In this document: in pieces, positions 29,658 to 35,394 of the stretch
Position numbering within the stretch: position 1 is the stretch's first letter
Layout of the letters: every line of letters begins with the position of its first letter
Assembly (NCBI GenBank): GCA_035545535.1
Contig: DASZYF010000173.1
Coordinates: forward strand, 1-35,394
Length of the DNA stretch: 35,394 nucleotides
Source: DASZYF01 sp035545535
Lineage (GTDB): Bacteria; Actinomycetota; Actinomycetes; Mycobacteriales; CAJCIY01
Reading direction: 5' to 3'
Position numbers and translations under genes: made by a program
The notes under the pieces: model-generated
Told to the model about the DNA's origin: nothing
What the model saw: the letters and a program-made list of their open reading frames with translations, nothing else
Database searches by the model: none

Positions 29658-30556
29658 GAAGCCGCGCCGGGCGCGGGGGGCTCGGGCGCCGGGTCGGTGC
29701 CCTTGTCGAGGTCCCGCTCCGGTTGCGGGGTGCCGACCGGGCGGCGCGCCCGGCGTGGGGGCACGACGCCGTCGGCGAGCCTCCGCGCGGTGACGAGGAA
29801 GCCGGTGTGGCCGATCATGCGGTGCTCGGGCCGCACGGCGAGGTCGAGCACGTGCCACCCCCGGACGAAGGACTCCCACGCCGCCGGCTCGGCGAACCCC
29901 CCGTGGGCGCGGAGCGCCTCGACGATGCGGGACAGCTGGGTCGTGGTGGCGACGTAGCAGCAGATGACGCCGCCGGGCACGAGCGCGCGGGCGACCGTCT
30001 CGACGCACTCCCAGGGCGCGAGCATGTCGAGCACGGCGCGGTCGATCTCGGTCTCGGTGGCGTCGAAGAGGTCACCGACGCTGAGGCGCCACGCGGGGTG
30101 CGGTCCGCCGAACCATGCTTCGACGTTCTTGCGGGCGATCGCGGCGAAGTCCTCGCGGCGCTCGTAGGACGCGACGAGCCCGTCCTCCCCCACCGCCCGC
30201 AGCAACGAGCACGACAGCGCACCGGACCCGGCGCCCGCCTCGAGCACGCGCGCGCCCGGGAACACGTCGGCGAACGCGACGATCTGCGCCGCGTCCTTCG
30301 GGTACACGACGGTGGCCCCGCGCGGCATCGAGAGGACGTAGTCCGTGAGCAAGGGACGCAGCGCGAGGTAGTCCGACCCGCCCGTGCTGGTGACCACGAC
30401 GCCTTCCGGCCCGCCGATGAGGTCGTCATGGCGGATGGCGCCCTTGCTGGTGTGGAACTCCTTGCCGTCCTCGAGCGTGATCGTGTGCATCCGGCCCTTG
30501 GCGTCGGTGAGCTGGACGCGGTCACCGACCTGCAGCGGGCCGTGCGGCTTCTTCAT
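29654..30556 (-). CDS. trmI: tRNA (adenine-58-N1)-methyltransferase TrmI
   Basis: A 300-residue SAM-dependent methyltransferase. An N-terminal beta domain (PLQVGDRVQLTDAKGRMHTITLEDGKEFHTSKGAIRHDDLIG) is followed by the Rossmann domain with motif I VLEAGAGSGALSCSLLRAVG and DRAVLDMLAPWECVE. It methylates A58 in the T-loop of tRNA. The Pro/Arg-rich C-terminal tail (about 35 residues) is variable. ATG 30556 (MKKPHGPLQVGDR) was chosen over the long open frame upstream, which is the M50 gene read out of frame. The mycobacterial orthologue also lies near mpa and a recB-like gene. Confidence 0.95.
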   Translation of the reverse strand: MKKPHGPLQVGDRVQLTDAKGRMHTITLEDGKEFHTSKGAIRHDDLIGGPEGVVVTSTGGSDYLALRPLLTDYVLSMPRGATVVYPKDAAQIVAFADVFPGARVLEAGAGSGALSCSLLRAVGEDGLVASYERREDFAAIARKNVEAWFGGPHPAWRLSVGDLFDATETEIDRAVLDMLAPWECVETVARALVPGGVICCYVATTTQLSRIVEALRAHGGFAEPAAWESFVRGWHVLDLAVRPEHRMIGHTGFLVTARRLADGVVPPRRARRPVGTPQPERDLDKGTDPAPEPPAPGAAS

Positions 30557-30584
30557 GGGCGGGGCGCTTCCATGGGATGGGCGC

Positions 30585-31859
30585 TCAGCGGACCGCGCTC
30601 GGCACGACGCGCGAGCGCGGGTCGAGCAGGGCGGCGACATCGACGGTCGACAGGACGCCGACCACCGCACCGGCGGGGTCGACCACGAGGTACTCGCTGG
30701 CCGGCGTGGCGCGCAGCGCGTCGAGCACGCTCTCGCCCGTGAGCCCCGCCTCGAGCACCAGGCCGCGAGCGAGGGGGCGGGTGACGGAGGCGAGAGGCAC
30801 CCAGGGGCGGCGCTGCAGCGGCATCGCGTCGACGGCGCGACCGTTCATGATCCCGGCGGGCCGGCCGTCGCGCTCCGTGGAGACGACCGCGGTGGCACCG
30901 GCGGCGGTCGCCCGGCGCAGCGCCTCAGCGAGGGGCAGGTCCGAGGTGGCCAGCACCGCCCGGCGGGCCAGCTGGCCGGCGGACAGCGCGGGGGTGCGCT
31001 CGCGCACGCCCGCGCCCTGCAGCGCGGCCGACGACGAGACGGCGATGTAGGCGGCGACGGCGACGCCGGCGAGCCACAGGCCGCCGGGGTCACGCAGGTC
31101 GAGCGTCCACGAGGCCGCCACGAGCGCCATGGCCAGCGCGTAGCCCACGAGCGCGGCGACGCGCGTGCCGGTGGCCTCGTGGCCGGTCATGCGCCACACG
31201 GCGGCGCGCAGGACCCGGCCACCGTCGAGCGGCAGGCCCGGGATGAGGTTGAACGCCGCGAGCAGGGCGTTGGACCAGGCGAGCCAGGCGAGCAGCGGCG
31301 CGGCGAGGTCGTGCGGGCCGCGGAACCCGAGCCAGTCGGCGCCGTCACCGACGCTCAGCAGGTAGCCGGCCGCGCAGCCGGTGGCCACGACGACTGAGGT
31401 GAGCGGGCCGGCGAGCGCGACGGCCGCCTCCCGCCGGGGTGAGGAGTCCGCGCTCTCGATCGCGGTCATGCCGCCGAGGAAGCCGAGCCGGATGCCGTCG
31501 ACCCGCAGGCCGAGGCGACGGGCGAGCACGGCGTGGGCCAGCTCGTGCACGAGGACCGAGACCAGGAGCAGCAGCCCGCCGGCCACGGACAGCGCCGCGA
31601 CCGCGTTCTCCGAGAGCCCGGCGGCCTCGTGGCCGCTGCCGAGCGTCAGCGTCGCCGCGAAGATGTAGGCGACGACCGAGACGACGGAGATGCGCAGCGG
31701 CACGCCGAACGGTCGGCCGAGCGGGAGCCCGCGCTGCGCGAGCAGCGCTCCGCGGGCGGCCGCGGCCTCGCGCGCGGCGACGCGGACCTCTTCGGCGCCG
31801 ACGGGCGCGACGGGCAGCTCGGGGGGTTCGCCCCAGCTCCGCTCGGTGCCGTCAGTCAC
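30585..31859 (-). CDS. Site-2 protease-family (M50) membrane metalloprotease with CBS domains
   Basis: A 424-residue membrane protein. The zinc motif is HELAH at 105-109 in LLLVSVLVHELAHAVLARRLGLR, and the third ligand lies in NLIPGLPLDGGR (about 204-214). About six hydrophobic segments precede a cytosolic pair of CBS domains from about residue 290 (LARRAVLATSDLPLAEALRRA; VTRPLARGLVLEAGLTGESVLDALRAT), which usually sense adenine nucleotides. The substrate is unknown; relatives cut anti-sigma factors or other membrane proteins. GTG 31859 is six bases from TAGCAT. Confidence 0.93.
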   Translation of the reverse strand: MTDGTERSWGEPPELPVAPVGAEEVRVAAREAAAARGALLAQRGLPLGRPFGVPLRISVVSVVAYIFAATLTLGSGHEAAGLSENAVAALSVAGGLLLLVSVLVHELAHAVLARRLGLRVDGIRLGFLGGMTAIESADSSPRREAAVALAGPLTSVVVATGCAAGYLLSVGDGADWLGFRGPHDLAAPLLAWLAWSNALLAAFNLIPGLPLDGGRVLRAAVWRMTGHEATGTRVAALVGYALAMALVAASWTLDLRDPGGLWLAGVAVAAYIAVSSSAALQGAGVRERTPALSAGQLARRAVLATSDLPLAEALRRATAAGATAVVSTERDGRPAGIMNGRAVDAMPLQRRPWVPLASVTRPLARGLVLEAGLTGESVLDALRATPASEYLVVDPAGAVVGVLSTVDVAALLDPRSRVVPSAVR

Positions 31860-31871
31860 GGCTCAATGCTA
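31860..31871 (-). promoter_or_regulatory. Leaderless -10 box of the M50 protease gene
   Basis: TAGCAT (31871-31866) stands six bases before GTG 31859, in the 43-bp gap after the methyltransferase-like gene. No ribosome site is seen. Confidence 0.5.
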
Positions 31872-31902
31872 CGGAGCGCCCCTGTGCGGAACCTTTGAGC
31901 GG

Positions 31903-32445
31903 TCAGCCGCCGGCACGGACGTCGGCGTCGTAGCCGACCGGCACGGCCACGGCGACCGCGAGGGCGCCGCTGGGCGTGTCGTAGCCCTCGGCATGCGCGA
32001 CCTGCAGGCCGAGTCGGACGAGCACGGCGGGCAGGCCGTCGCCGATGCCGCCGGTGTTCGCCCGCGAGACCGCGGTGAGGCGGGCGCCGGGCGCGAGCAC
32101 GGAGATGGTGGCCGCCACGATGCGCTCGAGCGACTTCGCCTCGGCCGTGGGAGCGACGAGCAGCGCCCGGCTCACCCGGGACCCGTGCAGCGACGGGAGG
32201 TCGAGCGCATCGCCGGGCTCGTTGATGGACAGGGTGGCTCCGGGCGGCAAGGGCGCGTCGGCGTCCTGGACGGCGATGACGATGCCGCTCTCACCGGCGG
32301 CGGCCGCCGCGCCCGCGCAGAGACCCGCGCCCGGGGTGAGGTCGAGGACGACGTGGCCCCGGCGCACGCCGGCGAGGGCGAGCACCACGGCGGCCAGGTC
32401 GCCCGGCACCTTCACGGCGGGCGCACGGGGGACGCGCTCGGTCAC
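31903..32445 (-). CDS. Methyltransferase-fold-like protein, unknown function
   Basis: A 180-residue protein. The segment VKVPGDLAAVVLALAGVRRGHVVLDLTPGAGLCAGAAAAAG resembles motif I of class I SAM-dependent methyltransferases (LDLTPGAG), and IVIAVQDAD could be the next strand. No catalytic motif is clear and the rest is Ala/Val-rich, so it may be a degenerate or non-enzymatic member. GTG 32445 (MTERVPRAPAVKVPG) was chosen; codons upstream look non-coding. It lies in the same direction as the M50 and trmI genes. Confidence 0.65.
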   Translation of the reverse strand: MTERVPRAPAVKVPGDLAAVVLALAGVRRGHVVLDLTPGAGLCAGAAAAAGESGIVIAVQDADAPLPPGATLSINEPGDALDLPSLHGSRVSRALLVAPTAEAKSLERIVAATISVLAPGARLTAVSRANTGGIGDGLPAVLVRLGLQVAHAEGYDTPSGALAVAVAVPVGYDADVRAGG

Positions 32446-32579
32446 GGGCCCCAGCCTGCCTGGTCGGAGCGCTGCACGCGTCCCGAAACGCCGGGCGAGC
32501 CGCGCCCGGCCGTGTCGCACCGTCGTCGTAGCGTCTGTCTCGTGCCCGCCGGAGCGGTGGGTGGATGAGGGAGACCCCC

Positions 32580-33530
32580 ATGTCCTTGGATGTCACAGCC
32601 GTCGATGTCACAGCCGTCGTAGCGGCTCCCGCCGTCGGCGAGACCGGCGCTGTGCCTTCCTCCGTGCCGTCCCCCGAGCAGACGGTCCCCCGGCCGCCCT
32701 CGCGCTCGCTGTCGCCGTCGCGGGCGAGCGACTTCATGTCCTGCCCGCTGCGCTACCGCTTCCGGGTGATCGACCGGCTGCCGGAGGCGCCGAGCGCTGT
32801 CGCCACGCGCGGCACGCTCGTGCACGCCGTGCTGGATGAGCTGTTCGGCCTGCCCGCAGGCGAGCGCACGGTCGAGGCGGCCGAGGCGATGCTCGCCCCT
32901 GCGTGGGACCAGCTGCTGGCCGACGAGCCGGAGCTCGCCACCCTCTTCCCCGACGGTGTCGGCCTCGAGGAGTGGTTCGCGGGTGCCCGCACGCTGCTGG
33001 CGGCGTACTTCGCGCTCGAGGACCCGACCCGCCTGTCCCCCGCCGCCCGCGAGCTGCTCGTCGAGCACGAGCTCGCCTCCGGGCTGGTGCTGCGCGGCAT
33101 CATCGACCGTCTCGACGAGGCCCCCGGCGACCTGCTCCGCGTCGTCGACTACAAGACCGGCTCCGCTCCGGGCGAGGCGTTCGAGGGCCGCGCCCTGTTC
33201 CAGCTGAAGTTCTACGCGCTGGTCCTGTGGCGCACGCGGGGCATCGTCCCTGCCGAGCTCACGCTGCTCTACCTCGGCGGGCGGTCGGACCGGTTGCGCT
33301 ACAGGCCGGACGCGGCCGAGCTGCAGGCCTTCGAGCGCACGCTGCTCGCGTTGTGGGCCGCCATCGAGCGCGCGCAGACCACGGGCGACTGGCGGGCCCG
33401 CCCCAGCGCGCTGTGCAGCTGGTGCGACCACCAGGCGCTCTGCCCGGCGTTCGGCGGCACTCCGCCGCCGCTGCCCGAGGCCGCCCGGCCGGCCGAGCTG
33501 CCCGTGGAGCGCGTCGACGTCCTCGGCTGA
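32580..33530 (+). CDS. RecB-like PD-(D/E)xK nuclease with Fe-S cluster cysteines
   Basis: A 316-residue stand-alone nuclease. H82 (GTLVHAVLDELF), D176 (GIIDRLDE), D190 and K192 (VVDYKTGS) form the RecB-type active site, followed by a QxxxY-like helix (FQLKFYALVLWRTRG). C55 (FMSCPLRYRF) together with C279, C282 and C288 (CSWCDHQALC) is the pattern of Cas4/AddB-type nucleases with a 4Fe-4S cluster. A similar gene lies near trmI in Mycobacterium. ATG 32580 has GAGGGAG six bases upstream; ATG 32565 is an alternative. The N-terminal 45 residues are disordered and include a tandem DVTAV repeat. Confidence 0.92.
   Translation: MSLDVTAVDVTAVVAAPAVGETGAVPSSVPSPEQTVPRPPSRSLSPSRASDFMSCPLRYRFRVIDRLPEAPSAVATRGTLVHAVLDELFGLPAGERTVEAAEAMLAPAWDQLLADEPELATLFPDGVGLEEWFAGARTLLAAYFALEDPTRLSPAARELLVEHELASGLVLRGIIDRLDEAPGDLLRVVDYKTGSAPGEAFEGRALFQLKFYALVLWRTRGIVPAELTLLYLGGRSDRLRYRPDAAELQAFERTLLALWAAIERAQTTGDWRARPSALCSWCDHQALCPAFGGTPPPLPEAARPAELPVERVDVLG
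32589..32618 (+). repeat. Exact 15-bp tandem duplication in the RecB-like gene
   Basis: GATGTCACAGCCGTC occurs twice without a gap (32589-32603 and 32604-32618) and encodes DVTAVDVTAV in the disordered N-terminus. The frame is kept. It looks like a recent slippage event. Confidence 0.85.
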
Positions 33531-33548
33531 GCCCGAGCCCGGCAACGT

Positions 33549-33580
33549 CGAAGGCCCCGACCGTGTGGTCGGGGCCTTCG
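33549..33580. terminator. Strong bidirectional hairpin between convergent genes
   Basis: A perfect 14-bp stem (33549-33562 with 33567-33580) and a 4-nt loop GTGT. It lies 18 bp after the RecB-like stop and 34 bp after the LPXTG gene stop, which converge. There is no T-run; GC-rich hairpins without T-runs are common as actinobacterial terminators. Confidence 0.85.
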
Positions 33581-33614
33581 GCGCTGCGCCGGGCGAGCCG
33601 GCGGGTGGAACGGG

Positions 33615-34142
33615 TCAGACGGTGTGGCGGCGACGGCGGCCCGACACGACGAGCCCACCACCGACGGCGACGAGCGCGACCGCGCCGAGGATCGCCGGGG
33701 TGATGTCGGACGCGCCGGTGAAGGGCAGCTGCGGCGTCTTCGCCACCTGGGTCGGCTGGATCACGAGCGGCTTGACCTGGACCTGGCAGCGGCTGGTCTT
33801 GCCGCTGACGGTGACGGCGAACGTGCCCGCGCCGTCACCCGGGCCGGTGCCCTCGGTGAGGTTGACGTTGCCGCTCGAGCCGACCTTGCCGGAACCGGTG
33901 GACACCGAGACCGGCCCGGCGCCCTTGACGGTGACCGTGGCGCCGGGGAGCGTGTCGAGCACGGCCACCGTGACGGGCTTGCCCGAGGTCGTGGTGCCCG
34001 GCGTCACCGTGCAGTGGATCTGGTTCGGGATGTAGGGGTCGACCGCCGCGAAGGCGGCGCCGGGCAGCGCCAGAGCGCCCGCGATGGACAGCCCGAGGGC
34101 AGCGCCCGTCGTCGAGACGAGAGCAGTGCGGGTCATGCGCAC
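33615..34142 (-). CDS. LPXTG-type sortase-anchored surface protein
   Basis: A 175-residue secreted protein. A signal peptide (MTRTALVSTTGAALGLSIAGALALPGAAFA) precedes the mature part. One beta-rich domain with a Cys pair (IHCTVTP, SRCQVQV) follows, with Gly/Ser/Thr-rich loops. The end is the sorting signal LPFTG, a membrane segment (ITPAILGAVALVAVGGGLVV) and RRRRHTV. Sortase would join it to the cell wall. GTG 34142 has AGGGGA five bases upstream; ATG 34136 is also possible. The function is not known; relatives are called cell wall anchor proteins. Confidence 0.88.
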   Translation of the reverse strand: MRMTRTALVSTTGAALGLSIAGALALPGAAFAAVDPYIPNQIHCTVTPGTTTSGKPVTVAVLDTLPGATVTVKGAGPVSVSTGSGKVGSSGNVNLTEGTGPGDGAGTFAVTVSGKTSRCQVQVKPLVIQPTQVAKTPQLPFTGASDITPAILGAVALVAVGGGLVVSGRRRRHTV

Positions 34143-34171
34143 GAGATTCCCCTTTACCACGAATGGCCTAA

Positions 34172-34192
34172 CGATCCGGAAGAGCCGGATCG
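34172..34192. promoter_or_regulatory. Perfect 8-bp inverted repeat at the predicted 5' end of the surface-protein mRNA
   Basis: CGATCCGG (34172-34179) and CCGGATCG (34185-34192) flank a 5-nt centre. On the minus strand a -10 box TACAGT (34204-34199) would start the transcript at about 34192, so the hairpin would form the first bases of the mRNA, with a leader of about 50 nt to GTG 34142. It may protect the mRNA from decay or be a repressor site. The divergent aldolase gene lies on the other side. Confidence 0.5.
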
Positions 34193-34327
34193 ACGCAAAC
34201 TGTAGCGGGAGGAGGGCCAGCAGTGCCCCGAGACGCGCCGATGATCACTGACAAGGGCGTCAGCAGGTAGCAGAATGTGACCGGCGGGACCACCGCGCCG
34301 CCGCCCGATCCGCCCGGAGGACCTGTC

Positions 34328-35089
34328 GTGCCCGAGCTGAAGTACCGGAAGTTCCCGACGTTCGCCTCGGTCGAGGAGGAGCGGCAGCATCGCAAGCAGC
34401 GGCTCGCGGCGGCGTTCCGGCTGTTCAGCAAGGCGGGCTTCGAGGAGGGTGTGGCCGGCCACATCACGGCCCGCGACCCCGAGCACACCGACACCTTCTG
34501 GGTGAACCCCTTCACGATGCCGTTCAGCCAGATCCGGGCGAGCGACCTCATCCGCGTCGACCACACCGGCGAGGTCGTCGAGGGCGACTGGCCGGTCAAC
34601 GCCGCCGCGTTCGCGATCCACTCCCAGGTGCACGCCGCCCGCCCGGACGTCGTGGCCGCGGCCCACACCCACTCGGTCTACGGCAAGAGCCTGTCGTCGC
34701 TGCGCCGCGGTCTCGACCCCCTGACGCAGGACGCCTGCGCGTTCTACAACGACCACGGGGTCTTCGAGGACTACACGGGAGTCGTGCTCGACCTCGAGGA
34801 GGGCAAGCGCATCGCCCACGCGCTGGGCGGCCACAAGGCGGTCGTGCTCTCCAACCACGGGCTGCTCACGGTGGGCACCACGGTCGACAGCGCCGCCTGG
34901 TGGTTCATGACCATGGAGCGCTCGTGCCAGGCGCAGCTGCTCGCGATGAGCGCGGGCACGCCGATCCCGATCGATGCCGAGCAAGCGCAGAAGACCCACG
35001 ACCAGGTGGGCAGCGAGGTCGCCGGCTGGTTCTCGTTCCAGCCGCTCTACGACCGCATCGTCCGCGAGCAGCCCGACCTGCTCGACTGA
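34328..35089 (+). CDS. Class II aldolase/adducin family protein
   Basis: A 253-residue protein of the fuculose-phosphate aldolase/adducin fold. Zinc ligands H113 and H115 (AAAHTHSVYG) and a third His at 177 (VVLSNHGLL) are visible. VAGHITARDPEHTDTFWVNPF near residue 42 is the family start pattern. It lacks a clear phosphate-binding motif that would fix the substrate; relatives act on sugar or hydroxy-keto acids. GTG 34328 was chosen because GGAGGA (34316-34321) lies at proper spacing; GTG 34277 adds a Pro-rich run unlike the family. Confidence 0.88.
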   Translation: MPELKYRKFPTFASVEEERQHRKQRLAAAFRLFSKAGFEEGVAGHITARDPEHTDTFWVNPFTMPFSQIRASDLIRVDHTGEVVEGDWPVNAAAFAIHSQVHAARPDVVAAAHTHSVYGKSLSSLRRGLDPLTQDACAFYNDHGVFEDYTGVVLDLEEGKRIAHALGGHKAVVLSNHGLLTVGTTVDSAAWWFMTMERSCQAQLLAMSAGTPIPIDAEQAQKTHDQVGSEVAGWFSFQPLYDRIVREQPDLLD

Positions 35090-35115
35090 GAGCTGCTCTC
35101 CCGCAGGGAATCAGC

Positions 35116-35394
35116 TCACGCGAGATCGGTTAGGGGCTCCACCAGGCGCACCGGTGCGGGCGCGGCCGCGGCGGCTGCCGCGGCAGCCCGGCCGGACCGG
35201 CGCTGCTGCGCGATCTCCCGCAGCACCGCGCCCACCGTGAGCAGGCAGATGCGGATGTCGAGCCAGAGCGTCCAGTTCTCGATGTAGTAGTTGTCGAACC
35301 GGGCGCGCTCCTCGATGGAGGTGTCGCCCCGCAGGCCGTGCACCTGGCTCCAGCCGGTGAGGCCGGCCGGCACGCGGTGCCGCGCGGTGTAGCG
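35116..35394 (-). CDS. C-terminal part of a polyprenyl-phosphate sugar phosphotransferase (partial)
   Basis: The last 92 residues of a bacterial sugar transferase (WcaJ/WbaP-type) entering from the right edge. HRVPAGLTGWSQVHGLRGDTSIEERARFDNYYIENWTLWLDIRICLLTVGAVL matches the end of the family's catalytic domain, where the enzyme moves a sugar phosphate onto undecaprenyl phosphate to begin exopolysaccharide synthesis. A tail with a nine-Ala run and PAPVRLVEP follows. The start is outside the window. A polysaccharide cluster may continue beyond the edge. Confidence 0.9.
   Translation of the reverse strand, partial: RYTARHRVPAGLTGWSQVHGLRGDTSIEERARFDNYYIENWTLWLDIRICLLTVGAVLREIAQQRRSGRAAAAAAAAAPAPVRLVEPLTDLA

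Noticed and set aside
35168..35200. Poly-Ala run in the sugar transferase tail as a frameshift or misassembly
   Set aside because: The frame stays open to a normal stop, and GCN runs are common at the disordered ends of actinobacterial proteins.
1..35394. tRNA genes, rRNA, CRISPR arrays, insertion sequences, prophage
   Set aside because: Reading both strands gave no T-loop pattern with a clover-leaf, no spaced repeats, no transposase or integrase and no phage structural genes.

Overview
The window comes from a very GC-rich actinobacterium (Actinomycetota). This is supported by RbpA, a complete Pup-proteasome locus, a PafB/PafC pair, a TIGR03086-type (mycothiol-linked) protein, many GTG starts and many starts that look leaderless. 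The order helY - dagK - tatC - tatA - pafC - pafB - pafA - prcA - prcB - pup - dop - arc/mpa - trmI - recB-like follows the well-known mycobacterial order, with genes gained and lost. I cannot name genus or species.

Layout. (1) 1-2277: end of an unidentified CoA-enzyme-like gene, then rbpA and lnt convergent. (2) 2278-2864: 587 bp without a convincing gene, holding an array of 12-bp repeats. (3) 2865-8643: a lysine fermentation-type island. On the minus strand kdd, kamD, kamE and kal are tightly packed. On the plus strand is kamA, and an Lrp/AsnC gene ends tail-to-tail against it. A perfect inverted repeat covers both divergent -10 boxes between kdd and kamA. (4) 8722-12197: a stand-alone 5'-3' exonuclease, glpD and an alpha/beta hydrolase. 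(5) 12194-17783: helY, a diacylglycerol kinase-like gene, tatC, tatA, a small membrane protein and a zinc-ribbon protein. (6) 17957-29226: pafC, pafB, pafA, a dienelactone hydrolase, prcA, prcB, an endonuclease VII-like gene, pup, dop, a TIGR03086 protein, an unknown beta-rich protein and arc/mpa. (7) 29382-35394: ferredoxin, trmI, an M50/CBS protease, a methyltransferase-like protein, a RecB-like nuclease, an LPXTG-type surface protein, a class II aldolase and the end of a sugar transferase.

How the genes work together. Dop deamidates the C-terminal Gln of Pup (the protein ends GGQ). PafA ligates Pup to substrates. ARC/Mpa unfolds them, using a C-terminal QYL tail to dock on the proteasome, and PrcA/PrcB degrade them. 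PafB/PafC are transcription activators of the DNA-damage response. KamA makes L-beta-lysine, KamDE converts it to 3,5-diaminohexanoate, Kdd oxidises this, and Kal acts later on 3-aminobutyryl-CoA. The cleavage enzyme Kce, which links Kdd to Kal, is not in the window.

Most notable: the endonuclease VII-like gene with tandem zinc knuckles between pup and prcB, beside a local drop in GC; the shared operator of the kam genes; a KamA with altered motifs around its PLP lysine; ten genes whose -10 box lies only 6-8 nt before the start codon; and two conserved-looking small proteins upstream of tatA, one with a perfect 9-bp inverted repeat in its leader.
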